A stretch of 64,000 nt of DNA from Codonopsis lanceolata (Eukaryota > Streptophyta > Magnoliopsida > Asterales > Campanulaceae), in NCBI GenBank assembly GCA_013146195.2, contig CM028378.1:82332295-82396294 (forward strand). The letters are read 5' to 3'. Both the position numbers and the translations under genes were made by a program. Numbering within the stretch: the first letter of the stretch is position 1; each line of letters starts with the position of its first letter. The notes under the pieces were generated by a model. The model was not told the DNA's origin. It saw only the letters and a list, made by a program, of their open reading frames with translations, and did not search any database. Of this stretch, positions 22,752 to 34,376 are shown in pieces.

Positions 22752-23838
22752 CTCCCTTCGTTCATAAGTTATCGTCTTGGTGGACTTGACACACGGTTTA
22801 AGAAAACACATTTGACTAGATTATTAATATTAGTTTGATGTATAATTTACTTTAAAACACATGTTGATGGAACAATAGTAGTTAGAATTCTCAAAACTGC
22901 AATGCAGTTTCCAATGTAGCTTCTGATGAAACTACAATGGATGTCACAATGATTAGAAAAGTTAAAACAGCGGAAGACTTGATTATAAAGCAAGAATTTA
23001 AATACAAAGGTTTACCAAACAATCTACAAGCCTATACTTGTAGATCTAGCCTCATGACCAAAAAGATTTCACTAAAAAAGATGAATTGTTTTACAAAAAG
23101 AATGTGAAATCACCAAACAAACACTTTCACAAGACAACAAGTCTTGGAGAGCAAAAACCCACAGAAAAACAGGTACAGAAAACGTGGGAAGAAAAAATAA
23201 GCTTCCTAGAACAGCTAGGAAGACAAACAACAGCTTTCAATGTAGCTTCTGATGTTGCGGCATTGGAAGCTACATTCAAATTCTGCACAATTATGAAATT
23301 ATGAACAGCTTCTGAAATTCTGAATTTTTCTCCTCTGAATATTCTGCTCTCTATATGTGTGTTCAGCCGTTCCTCATGTCTTCTATTTATAATGTGGAGA
23401 AAACCTACACATAAAGAAGGAAACTAACTCCAATATGGAAAATGATTAGAATTAGAAATCAAATCAACTTCCTTATTAGCTAGATTTTCTTACCAAATAA
23501 ACTAGGACTTCAAGACACGTCATAAGGGAGGATTTTTGCAAAAAATTTGTTTCCAAAATTACTCATAAGCTTTAAGACCAAGAAAACCAAAATATTATGA
23601 ATATTTTGTTTCCAAATATCCACCAAAACTTTATGATCAAGAAAAGTGGGAACAAGACCAAAATAGGACATGCTATTTTGCCCTTATACATGTGTAAATG
23701 GCTCATAATTAAAGTAGGATGAAAAAGTAAGGGTAAAGTGGTAAAAGTATTGTCCTAAAAAGAAAAGTTTCAAACAAAATAGTTATTTTGAGACGGACGA
23801 AAAAGGAAAGCATGATAATAATTTGGGGACAGAAGGAG
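22752..23838. mobile_element. Stowaway MITE split by a solo LTR
   Basis: Left end CTCCCTTCGTTCATAAGTTA after TA (22750-22751); right end reads, in reverse complement, CTCCTTCTGTCCCCAAATTA. The two halves (22752-22864 and 23689-23838) together match the intact Stowaway at 41761-42018 along its length. The right TA duplication is mutated to AA. No coding sequence. Confidence 0.8.
22865..23688 (-). repeat. Solo LTR of a sirevirus relative (minus strand)
   Basis: The minus strand begins TATAAGGGCAAAATAG and follows the layout of the Copia LTR at 8544-9461: conserved 'cttgtagattgttt', a TATA-like box at 23384-23391, a G-containing mid-part, and palindromic motifs near 22905-22950 and 23234-23278. 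It is flanked by the 5-bp repeat CATGT at 22860-22864 and 23689-23693. No internal coding sequence, as expected after LTR-LTR recombination. Confidence 0.85.
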
Positions 23839-23870
23839 AACTTATTCATCCAAACACTAAATTGGACAAA

Positions 23871-23876
<6 letters not shown>

Positions 23877-23903
<27 letters not shown>
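23877..23903. repeat. (TA)n microsatellite, left of the Micron-like element
   Basis: TA dinucleotide run directly before the left inverted terminus of the neighbouring element. A longer (TA)n follows the right terminus (24994-25050). Confidence 0.85.
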
Positions 23904-23906
<3 letters not shown>

Positions 23907-24993
23907 TGGTGAGGAGCACTATGGTTGTGCCACCTCACCACCTTTAGATAAATCTTCATTCTAAATCATCCATGTGGAAGTTTTAAAAACCTTTGGTTTT
24001 CTAGCCATTAGCTAATAATAATACCTAATAACAATCAATATGATAAGGGGTATTAGTATTAGTATATATAACTTTTTCTATTGTCAATAGTAGAAGACTT
24101 ATATTTAAAAACTTTTACAACTAACATTATTTCTAACCAATGTGGGATAAAACTCTTCAAGGTTAGTTATTACTTCTAATGACTCACTTTTAACATCACA
24201 CTTTAAGCTTTGATATCTTATTCATCCAAAACTTGATTTGGACAAATAAATATATCATTTCGATGTTCTTGCCGAGTAGAACACATTTACACAATTACTT
24301 TTGTCAACAAACAAATTACACGTAAAGAAATTTGTGCCTCAAGTTGCACAATTTCTTTTACTAAAAACACTAATTTTTTAATAAGTATTATACTTTAACT
24401 CTTGATATCTTATTCATCCAAAACTCAATTTGGACAAATAAATATATCATTTCGATGCTCTCACCAAGTAGAACACATTTGCACAATTACATTTACCAAC
24501 AAACAAATGACACGTAAAGAAATTTGTACCTCAAGTTGCACAATTTCTCTCACTAAAAACACTAAATTTTTTTAACAAGTATTATACTTTAAGTCTTGAT
24601 ATCTTATTATCAAAAACTCAATTTGGACAAATAAATATATCATTTTGATGCTCTCACCGAGTAGAATACATTTGCACAATTACATTCGTTAACAAACAAA
24701 CGATACGTAAAGAAATTCGTGCCTCAAGTTACACAATTTCTTTCACAAAAAACACTAATTTTTCAACAATAGAAGAGATGTATCCCACATTGGTTAGAAA
24801 TTGATGTTGGTTTTAAATATTCTATTATTAAGTACCAATAGAAGAAATGCATCATGCATCATACATTGGTTGGAAAGTGATGTTGATTTTCAAAGTCACT
24901 AGAAAACCAAAAGTTTTTAAAGCTTCCACATGGATGCTTTAGAATGAAGATTTATCTAAAGGTGGTGAGGTGGCACAACCATAGTGCCTCACC

Positions 24994-24996
<3 letters not shown>
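23903..24996. mobile_element. Micron-like TIR element inserted in (TA)n
   Basis: About 95-bp inverted termini: the left starts gttggtgaggagcactatgg and the reverse complement of the right starts attggtgaggcactatgg, and both continue in parallel to 'ggttttctag'. Within each terminus GGTGAGG ... CCTCACC can form a hairpin. Both sides abut TA repeats, as described for rice Micron elements, whose target is (TA)n. The interior is non-coding and contains three tandem units of about 193 bp (24201-24775). A truncated second copy lies at 26775-27725. Confidence 0.65.
24201..24775. repeat. Three tandem units of about 193 bp
   Basis: The anchor 'tgatatctta' recurs at 24211, 24403 and 24598. Each unit contains 'gacaaataaatatatcattt', 'cacgtaaagaaatt' and 'caatttct...actaaaaacact'. 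The same triplet recurs, more degenerate, at about 27000-27560. Confidence 0.8.
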
Positions 24997-25054
<58 letters not shown>

Positions 25055-25136
25055 AAAATATTTTTACAATTATTACCAATAGAAGATGTATATCTCACAT
25101 TGGCTAGAAAATGATGTTGAGTTTAAATTATTTTAT

Positions 25137-26390
25137 AGGCCAAAATACAAATTTCCCCCCAAAGTATACACTCAATCCCAGATCACTACCCAACTTAAGT
25201 TTTGTGCCAATTTGGTATCTGATGTTGCCATTTGTGTCAATTAACTCCCCCGGCCCAACGTCCGTTAAAGAATTGACGTTAACTCTCACGTGCTCTTGCA
25301 CGTGATGGGTAATTTCGTCATTTCCTTTACAAAACAGGGGACAAAAAATGCCACTCACCGATCCACTGGATCGGCCACTCTAAATCTCTCTCTCTAAAGT
25401 GATAAACCCGGTGCCCCCTCAACCTCCCTCAAAACTTACCGGTCTCCTTCAACCGGCGAAAATTACCCACAAGACCAAATATCCGCTTTTGCCCCATCGT
25501 ATTCTTTTCTTTTAGCACCTTGTGCGTTATACTACGGCTACATTCACATGGGTATGTAATGCTGGCTGTTACCGATCCTCAGAACGATGACAACCCGAAA
25601 TCGGAAACTTTTCGGGTTTTCGTTCTCGTCGAGGAGCGAATTCTCGGGTTTCGGATCGGATCATGGAGACGCCTGGCCGCTGTGACGTAAGTCGATGGCA
25701 CTTAGCGATTAATTGTTGAAAGTACTTTACGGCGATATCCTCTTTGAGTTTACCTTTATCGACCTTGGCGAAGAGTTCGCCGCCTTTAATGTATTCCATG
25801 ACGAAGAAGATTTTTTTGCTTAGTGGCCATGACTTCTTTCAATTCGGACGACGTTCGGGTGACGAACTAAGCGCATGACCGAGATTTTTGGATTTGATCC
25901 ATCATGCCTTCCTTCTTAAAACATGGTCTTTGTTGATGACTTTAATGGCGGAGCTTCGGATGTATCGAGGTTTTTGGCATAGTAGACCTTTGCGAAGGTA
26001 CCTTGGTCTGTAGCTTTGCCCATCTCGTACTTTACGAGATATTGTGTGCGGGTGCGGTACTTGTTGATGAGGTGGTGAGGTTCGTCGAGGGGGGGGATCC
26101 GAGGCCAGGATAGGTCGTCCATTATGCGAGTGCCCCTGTTTTTGTAGTGCATTCACGGGAACAAAATACCCACCCATCTAACATAACCCAAAGAAATGGC
26201 GATGGCGAAGTACCCATCATTGCGTGCGAGAGCACGAGAGTTAAACGCGATCAATTCTTTAACGGATGTTGGGCGGGAGTTAATTGACACAAATGGCAAC
26301 ATCGGATACCAAATTGGCTACAAACTTAAGTGGGTGGGTAGTGATCACTGGGATTGAGTGTATACTTTGGGGAAATTTGTATTTTGGCCT
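25137..26390. mobile_element. Pack-MULE-like element carrying a kinase fragment
   Basis: Nearly 200-bp inverted termini: the left starts aggccaaaatacaaatttcc, and the right, in reverse complement, starts the same way. Both continue through 'agtatacactcaatccca', 'gatgttgccatttgtgtcaa' and 'ccgttaaagaattga'. The 7-bp repeat ATTTTAT flanks it at 25130-25136 and 26391-26397; MULEs usually give 9 bp, so this is slightly short or eroded. Between the termini lies a CIPK-type kinase fragment instead of a transposase. A long-TIR element with captured host gene DNA is the definition of a Pack-MULE. Confidence 0.75.
25700..26060 (-). pseudogene. Captured CIPK/SnRK3 kinase N-lobe fragment
   Basis: Part of a CBL-interacting protein kinase, normally a cytosolic Ser/Thr kinase regulated by calcineurin B-like calcium sensors. 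Readable blocks in different minus-strand frames are 'KYEMGKATDQGTFAKVYYAK' (glycine-rich loop, with the usual LLG replaced by ATD), 'AIKVINKDHVL' (the ATP-binding Lys), 'MRLVRHPNV' and 'MEYIKGGELFAKV' followed by 'KEDIAVKYFQQLI'. The catalytic HRD loop, DFG and the NAF/FISL domain are absent, and at least three frameshifts separate the blocks. It lies wholly inside the MULE inverted termini, so it is a transduplicated fragment and not a host gene. Confidence 0.8.
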
Positions 26391-28821
26391 ATTTTATATT
26401 ATTCAATAAAAGAGATGTATAACACATTGTTTAAAAAAGAAAATGTTAGATTTTAAAGTCTTTAAAAGACTAGACTTTCACTTTTAGAAGAGATGTATCT
26501 CACATGGTTAAAAATATTCTTATTATTACCAATAGAAGAGATGTATTACACATTGGTTAGAAATTGATGTTTGTATTAAAATATTATTATTAATTACTAA
26601 TTGAAAAGATGTATCATACATTTGTTATAAAGTGATGTTGATTTTAAAGTTTTGTTAAAAAACTTCTACCATTATTACCAATAGAAAATGTATATCTCAC
26701 ATTGGTTAAAAAATGATGTTGATTTTTAATTATTTTAGATTATATAAAGACTTACTATTATTAGCAATATAAGATATATATATATATATATACTTTTGGT
26801 TTTCTAACCATTAACTAATAATAATACATAATAATCATAATGATAATGGGTATTAGTATTAGTATATATAACTTCTTCTATTGTCAATAGTAGAAGACTT
26901 ATATTTAAAAAAAAAATTACAACTAACATTACTTCTAACCAATGTGGGATAAAACTCTTCAAGGTTAGATATTACTTAATGACTCACTTTTAACATCATA
27001 CTTTAAGCTTTGATATTTTATTCATCCAAAACTTGATTTGGACAAATAAATATATCATTTCGATGTTCTTGAGTAGAAACACATTTGCACAATTACTTTT
27101 GTCAACAAACAAATGACACGTAAAGAAATTTGTGCCTCAAGTTCTAATTTCTTTTTACTAAAACACTAATTTTTAATAAGTATTATACTTTAACTCTTGA
27201 TATCTTATTCATCCAAACTCGATTTGGACAAATAATATATATGATTTCGATGCTCATGAGGTAGAATACATTTCTTGTGATTACATTCGCCAACAAACAA
27301 ATGACACGTAAAGAAATTAGGTGCCTCAAGTTGCATAATTTCTCTCACTAAAAACACTAATTATTTTAACAAGTATTATACTTTAAGAAGTCTTGATATC
27401 TTATTACTTAAAGCTTGATTTGGACAAATAAATATATCATTTGATGCTTTCTCCTTAAAGTAGAACAAATTTGCTTAATTCAGCCGTCCAACAAACAAAT
27501 GACACGTAAAAATTTTGTGCCCAAGTTGCTAATTTCTTTACTAAAAACAATATTTTTTCAACAATAGAAGAGATGTATCCACATTGGTTAGAAATTGATG
27601 TTGGTTTTAAAAATTCTATTATTAAGTATCAATAGAAGAAATGCATCATACATTGGTTGGAAAGTGATGTTGATTTTCAAGTCACTTGAAAACCAAAGTT
27701 TTTAAAGCTTCCACATGGATGCAAGTATTTCACATTGGTTACAAAGTATTCTACTATTATTATCAATAGAAAGATGTATCACCATTGGCTATATAAATTA
27801 ATATTGGTTTAAAAATACTATTATTACCAATATAATAGATGTATCATACATTTGGTAGAGGGGTAATGTTTGTTTTAAAGTCTTTAAATAGAAAACACAA
27901 ATTATTATCAAAGAATATGTATATCTCACATTGGTTAGAAAGTGATGTTGATTTTAATTTTAGATAAAAAACTTTTACTATTATTACTAATAGAAGAGAT
28001 ATCTTACATTTGCTAAAAAATGATGTTAGTTTTAAAAGTCTTTAGATAAAAGACTTTACTTTTATCGTCAATGTAATAGAAGAGATATCCCACATTATTT
28101 AGAAGAGATGTTGGTTATAAATTTTTAAAATAAAAGACTTCTTCTATTATTACCAAATGAGGATATGTATTAAACATTGGTTAAAGAGTGATGTTGATTA
28201 TAAAAGTCTACAATTATTAGCAATAGAAGAGAAATATTTCACATTGGTTATAAAGTGATATTGGTTTAAAAAGTTTTTAGATGATGTATCTCACATTGGT
28301 TACAAAGAAATGTATCTCATATTATTTAGAAATGAGTATTGGTTATAAAAGTCATTAGATAAAGACATTTTTGTTATTACCAATAGAAAATATGTATCCA
28401 CATTGTTTAGAAATGAATATTGTTTAAAAAGTCTTTTATCCACTACTATTATTACTAATAGAAAATATGTATACCACATGGTTAGAATGGTGTTGGTTTT
28501 AAAGTCTTTAGATAAAAGACTTAAACTTTCATTACCAATAAAAATATAAAATAAGTATCTCACATTGTTTAAAAATGAATTATGATTTTAAAAGTTTTTA
28601 ACAAAATGACTTCTAATATTATTATCAAGTTAAATGTTAATTTTAAAAGTCTTTAGATAAAAAAAAATTACTATTATTATTAAAATATGTATTTTATTTA
28701 GGTAAAAAATCGTTAATATTAGTAACAATATAAAAAAATTATAACAATAGAAGAGATTAACAATCTAATTATAATGTCTAAAGTTATATTATTACTACAA
28801 AATATATATATATCCCATTAT
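26391..28821. repeat. Degenerate tandem array with embedded element copy
   Basis: Irregular units of roughly 50-85 bp built around 'agaagagatgtatctcacat / tggttagaaagtgatgttg / ttttaaaagtctttagataa'. Similar units occur at 24780-24870 and 25070-25135, inside and beside the Micron-like element. A decayed copy of that element's interior lies at about 26775-27725, with 'tatatata' before it. The array runs into the sequence gap. No genes. Confidence 0.75.
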
Positions 28822-28921
28822 NNNNNNNNNNNNNNNNNNNNNNNNNNNNNNNNNNNNNNNNNNNNNNNNNNNNNNNNNNNNNNNNNNNNNNNNNNNNNNN
28901 NNNNNNNNNNNNNNNNNNNNN
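28822..28921. other. Assembly gap (100 N)
   Basis: Exactly 100 undetermined bases. They sit between the tandem array and the Helitron helicase remnant, so the true length is probably unknown and the junction should not be interpreted. Confidence 1.
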
Positions 28922-29545
28922 TTGATGTTGTTGACACCATAAATGAGTACAAGTTTTATAACAATGACGTAAGGAATAACTTATTTGAGTTCGTTCTATG
29001 TTCGGGGCAAGAACAACACAAGTTTGTTTGATAACATTCATTCTACGGTTTTTGAATATATAAAGTGTTCAAGATTGTCGAACCATGAATTAACACTTAA
29101 GGTTGAAGTTTCAATGATGTTGTTAAGAAACATTAACACTATTGCAGGATTATGCAATGGAACAAGACTAATCATTACCAAGCTTGAGAATCACGTTATT
29201 GAAGCTAATTTTTTTTAATAAAAGCAATGATGAAGACAAAAATGTTTATTCCAAGAATGTCATTGTCTCCATTAGATGTGAGGTTGTATTTCAAGTTCCA
29301 GATATGAGAATTTCCATTGGTAGTATCGTATGTCATGACAATTAACAAAAGTCAAGGTCAATCACTTTTTCATGTAGAATTCTTCTTGAAGAAACCAGTA
29401 TTCAAACATGGTCATTGGTATGTCGCAATTTTTAGGGTAACAAACCGTTTTGAATTGAATATATCAATATCCGATGAAGATGATGTTGTGTATAAGAAAA
29501 TTTTCAAAATCCATAATATTACCAGTAAAATGATATATTTATATT
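28922..29545 (+). pseudogene. Helitron helicase (PIF1-like) C-terminus
   Basis: PIF1-family helicase domain of the RepHel protein, which unwinds DNA during rolling-circle transposition. Readable blocks: 'LDVVDTINEY' next to the gap, 'LSNHELTLKVEVSMMLLRNI' with 'GLCNGTRLIITKLENHVIEA' (28985-29215), and 'VVSYVMTINKSQGQSL', the conserved helicase motif VI region (29317 onward), ending with 'VFKHGHWYVAIFRV'. A frameshift or stop at about 29215-29310 breaks the frame, and a usual Ser-Arg before the final motif is altered (VAIFRV). Confidence 0.8.
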
Positions 29546-29671
29546 TAAGTAGTTGTCTCCAACATTGTTTTTCTTAATTTATTCTTTTGATTTTGATTTG
29601 CTTCTTCGTTTTACTTGAATATTATTTAATTAAAAAATATTTTTGTACGTGCGTTTAATGCACAAAACTAG
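28922..29671 (+). mobile_element. 3' part of a Helitron
   Basis: Contains the C-terminal end of a Helitron helicase and then a typical 3' terminus. A small hairpin (gtgc gtttaat gcac) at about 29649-29663 is followed by aaaaCTAG at 29664-29671, with T as the next base, which fits insertion between A and T. The 5' part is lost in, or lies before, the gap. Confidence 0.75.
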
Positions 29672-30929
29672 TTGTGCATAGAGTTCATTACTGAAAACAT
29701 GGTACTTAAAGTTGGTTCTTAAATCGTTTCATTGTGTTATATGCTTAGATTGAGGTGTGTTAGCTGGTTGAGTATTTGGATTGTCTCGGAGTTGAGGTAA
29801 GGGTTTTTGTCAACCTAGTTACCATTTGATTCTTTTTATTCGAAACCTTTGATAATTGATATCATTCTTACCAAGTTGGATTTTAGTTTGTTATCGTTTC
29901 TTTGTTCCTGTCATTTGAAATCGATCATCTGTATTTGTTTTGCTACTCCGCCATATACACTTTGAGTTGTTACTATGTTACGATTTGATAGCGTCACAAG
30001 TTGACTGCTCCATCACCGGTTGTTGGTAATTGTATTTGCAACTCTTGGTCAAAGTGACATCTGCAGTGACACTTTGATGTTTGAGTCATTTGTTTGGCAG
30101 GTTTGAGCATTTGGTCGACTCAAGTGTTATGGAATTTGTTTTGATATCATTGTTTATCGCTATTGTTCATCCACTCTTCAATAGAGAGATTTGATTGTTT
30201 GGTTTTGTTTCACAGCTATTGTTATCAGATTGATAAAGCTATTTTGATATTGTTTCGATACACTGTCACATCCTTTAATGTTGACAGGTTCCTTACTGGG
30301 CAATTTATGCTCACCCTTTCTCTTTTCTTCCTTCCAGGTGATTGTTATAGGGAAGTTTGGTGACTGTTTCAGGTTTTGCAGTTAGAAGTTGTATAGTGAT
30401 GCATGAGTCATCTCACCTTTAAACATTGTATTTTTGTCTATTTGTATATGTTATAGTATAAAGTTTTTTGAGGTTCGTGATTATTCGGGTTATCAACAGA
30501 CTCTTTGGGTTTGCTTTGTATCCAAATGATAGTTGCTCTGATGTACTCGTACACAACGGTATATATATGGTATTTTGGTCTTTTTTGGCAAAAGCACTAT
30601 CCTGGATTTGGCTTTTGTTTTAGATTTGTGTTTGATTTTGTTCTTCACCTCTCTGTGAGGCGTGTAATCACGATCTCCAGGGCATGACAATGTCATGGAG
30701 ATATATTGGCGAAAAAAGTAATCAACTCCTCAGCAAATCGAGTTGGAGCATTGGAAAAGTCAAGTAGAGATCCTTGTCCAGCTTCACGTGCGAGGCAAAA
30801 GTTGTTTGAGCTTAATTGGGTCACTCGCGTTTCCCCACCTATCATAGGTCCCAACTAAGCACTCAGCAAGAGTTTTCTCCCATAGAATCCTAGAATAACA
30901 ATCGTATACCTTGAGGCGACAATAGAGGA
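29672..30929. other. No recognisable gene
   Basis: T-rich sequence on the + strand with short frames only (30163-30363, 30505-30687). No domain, repeat ends or RNA gene could be supported. 'tatattggcg' near 30702 may be the edge of a gypsy-type leader preceding the gag relic that follows. Confidence 0.5.
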
Positions 30930-31930
30930 AGTTGATAAAAACGACATGTTCATGACCGATTGGGTCCTAGAATGGTGGACCATGGGCCTAGAGCTAGTGT
31001 TCACTCCCTCCTATGGCTTAAGGGTATCACCCGCTAGTCGCACTAATAGGCAAAGTCTTGTAAGACGAGCTAGACAAAAAAATGAGGCAACTGAGAAACG
31101 GGGCGTGCAACCAAGATCGCCCCCACCAATGGATGCCTAAACTACGTGCTCTAAGGCGACCTCGTGCATACAGTCCTAAGATAACGACCAAGCTCATGGC
31201 CCAATTCTCGAGGCTAACTGCTACTTAGTATATGAGTCCGATGCCTAGCGAAGCAAAAGTGGGAGATAAAGGATGATGGGAGTTGAAGGAAAGATATGAG
31301 GCCCACAGAAAGCGTCGATCATATCGTGATGGATCAGGAGGCCCTCGATCCCTCGCATCAAATTTTCCAATTTTAGCACATATGAGGGAAGACCAATACT
31401 AGAGAGCGTGTCTCAGCTTTGAGGTCGGATGAGTATTCTCACCATGTCTGAGACAATCGGTGTAACGCCTTCATTTAGCACCTTACGACGACTCTAAAAT
31501 GTTTCACCACTGCAGAAAGAGAATCAAACTCAATCAACGAGTTGACACAAGTTCAAGAAAGCATTCTTGACAAAGTTTTCCACTACAGGCACCCAGTCAA
31601 AGGATGCGTTGGACCTATATGACATCTGCTAGAACCCGAGCAAAAATCTCGGCACTATTTGGCCCGCTTCGGAACATCCTTGAATAGATAGACGATGTGC
31701 CCCCACCAAGGAATAAATATATGCTTCCAAAGGGGCTTGGCATCCGGGGCCCTCAAAACTAAATTTGGCTTGCACGCTCTAATTCAAGTGCCAAATGTGC
31801 AACTGATTGTCCATAAAATGGCCATTATCAGAAAGCTAGCAAAAGGGGCACCAAGAAAAAAGACTCTATCTAGCGGCGTGGCCACAGAGAGAAAGATGCA
31901 AGCAAGAGCAGGGTCTAACTAGTGGAACCG
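30930..31930 (+). pseudogene. Ty3/gypsy gag relic
   Basis: A decayed retrotransposon gag (Retrotrans_gag type) whose blocks are spread over three frames. 'ELKERYEAHRKR' lies near 31275, 'INELTQVQESILDKVFHYRH' with 'PVKG' near 31535-31605, 'SRHYLARF' near 31650, 'IDDVPPP' near 31690, and 'CFQRGLASGALKTKFGL' at 31727-31770. These are the typical blocks of plant gypsy gag in the correct order. Stops and frameshifts are frequent, and no pol follows. Base composition is more GC-rich than its neighbours. Confidence 0.65.
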
Positions 31931-33687
31931 AGGAGATTTGAACAAAGAGATGACTAGGGGAGGAATCAGCCCGATAGAGGCACATATGGAGGATCGAGCC
32001 CATGGTGCCCAATCCATTATATCTTAGTTAGCTCGACCAGTTAGTCTTCAACAACCTATGTAACCTTCTTTTAGTCGCATATGTTATTTTGATGTTCAAA
32101 GTAATTTGGAATTTATATGAAAGGTGTGTATCAAAATCAATGGTACTTAGGAAAGTTTGCTATAATGCTAAACATTTAGAAATTTGATTTTCTCATAATC
32201 TACAAATTTGGATTTGGTTTGGGAAAGGTGCCAAACCGATCCAACTGAAGAGGTTTTTGTTGGTCTGGGTTGGTTTGAATTTTCTCATAATAAATAAACT
32301 TGGTGGGAAAGGCTTTTAAATCGATGCGCAATTGAATTGGTTTGTAAAAGGCCTCAAAACTGATCCAACCGAACTAAGAACTACCCTATACATTCATATT
32401 TGACACAATCATATAATGCGTGATTGGAAAAAAATATTTATATATGTTTGTACGTATATTATATGAATATGATTGAAATATACAAGACGATACGTCATAT
32501 TCTATACATGGTTATTGTTATATTTTCTTCATCTTTAATTTTAAATATCTTAATATTCTTACTTCTACACACTCTTAAGGTTATTATATTCATAAAATAG
32601 TATCTGTTTATATAAAAAAAAAATAACTACGGTTAATAATTAAATGAAAGCATGACTAAGCATATATTGTCATGTATGTATTCAAAAAGTATGAGCTTAA
32701 GTCGAATTACCGAGGTAATAAATTTATATCAAAATTGAGTATATATCGTAGTTTTTAGGAATGACAGGGAAGATTCAGGCGGTTATATATAATGCCACCC
32801 TCATTCCCAATTCAATTTTATGCCCCCATAACCATCTCAATTCCCACCCGGCAATCAAATTGTCCTACCATATCCATTTCTCACGGGTACAGTTAACCAT
32901 AGGATAATCACGTGAATTAGACAAGTTAACAATTTATTTTAAATAATTTAATGATTTAAAAGACACTCAAAAAGCATACTATATTAATAAGACATGATAA
33001 ATGATAATACGTTTACTTAAAACTCATCATAATCATGTTTACAAATACTAAAAAGTTTAATTATGTTGTTGTGCACACCACAATTTCAATCAATATTAAA
33101 AAAAGCTTTATTAAGTATATACAAAATTATTCAATACATACAAAAGAGTTATTCAATACATACAAAATTACACATATAAGTATATATTACATGCAACAAT
33201 ATAATGTAATATTACATAAATAAATAGAATCACAGATGATTTAGAAAATTACAGAAGAGTTAATTAACCATGAAACATTCACCTAATGATGCAATCACAT
33301 TCTCATAGTAAATATAAAATTAGTATAAACATTAATGCAATAACATATAAACTTACTTTTATTTCAAATAAATGTTGATATTGTTCTATATGCATATATG
33401 AATGCAGAGAGAAAATATGTAAATTTGTCTATTACATATTTTACTTCATAAATAAAGGAAGAATCATAAAGCACAACTAAGTGTTTCAAATGCAAAATAT
33501 TTTAGACATACATAAAGTAATGAATAAAATGCAATCAATTCGTCTAAACTTGATCAATACTTCAAAACAGGAGAAAAGATTACTAGAGTACGATCTTTCA
33601 CGATAAATGACAAATAATACTATGGAGCAAGTATCTATTAAATTAGACACTCTTTTCAAACCATGCGATTTTTAACTCAACTTGTTT
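31931..33687. other. AT-rich stretch without a gene
   Basis: Contains 'aaccgatccaac' style repeats at about 32220-32380 and a fragment near 32755-32900 that resembles a hAT-type terminus (ggaatgacagggaag). Otherwise AT-rich with no coding or RNA gene signal. Confidence 0.5.
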
Positions 33688-33695
33688 GTTAAAAT

Positions 33696-34368
33696 TATAG
33701 CTGACAAAAGCATCCCAGCCCATTGGGTTGGCCCAGCCGATCAACAATGGGCTGACCCAGCCAATCTAAGGTTTTGATATGCTGGGATTTAAATTTGGAG
33801 ATCCAAAAAAAGGTTGGGCCTTTTTGGCCCAGTCCAATTGACCCATGGACTTTTTGGGCTCAGATAAAAAAAGCTCGATTTTTTTGGACCAGCCCATCCC
33901 AATCACATTAAAAATAGTCACAAACACAGTTACACAAAGTCAAAGAGATACTAAGGGTGAAATAGACGCACACCGGCTTACCAAACAAGGCACGAAGCCA
34001 GTAGGCTCAACTATAAGTCACAACACAAAGTCGTAATTCTCATTTTCACATACTCAAAGTTTCACAACCCTAGTTTCTCACCTTCTCCTTTCTCCTCTCA
34101 TCAATGCTGCCTAAGGATGAATACATCCCCCAAATCGTCGTTGCCACCATCAAGTCCACCACTTCCATGTCTCCACCTATCACTCCTTTCACCCTGCTTC
34201 CTCCACCTAAGGATGAATCCGTCAGCCAATTTTGTGGTTGATTCATTTTGGGCTGAAAAGCTCAATTTTTTCTTAGGCCCATTGAAATTCGAGCCGACCC
34301 AACCCAACCTAAAATAAGCTTTGCCCCGTTGGATTTGGATTGGGTCGACCAGCCCATTTCCAGCTCTA
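33696..34368. mobile_element. hAT-type non-autonomous element, 673 bp
   Basis: The left end TATAGCTGACAAAAGC and the reverse complement of the right end TAGAGCTGGAAATGGG form inverted termini with 'GGCCCAGCC / GGGCTGG' rich subterminal DNA. Flanks are GTTAAAAT (33688-33695) and GTTAACAT (34369-34376), an 8-bp target duplication with one mismatch, as hAT transposases make. Overlapping frames at 34101-34382 are by-products and not genes. Confidence 0.75.
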
Positions 34369-34376
34369 GTTAACAT

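Noticed and set aside
25569..26177. A host CIPK kinase gene
   Set aside because: It contains only N-lobe blocks in different frames, lacks the catalytic loop and regulatory domain, and lies inside transposon inverted repeats.
28774..29041. Open frames running through the N gap
   Set aside because: They depend on undetermined bases. Only the part after 28921 is used, as Helitron helicase.
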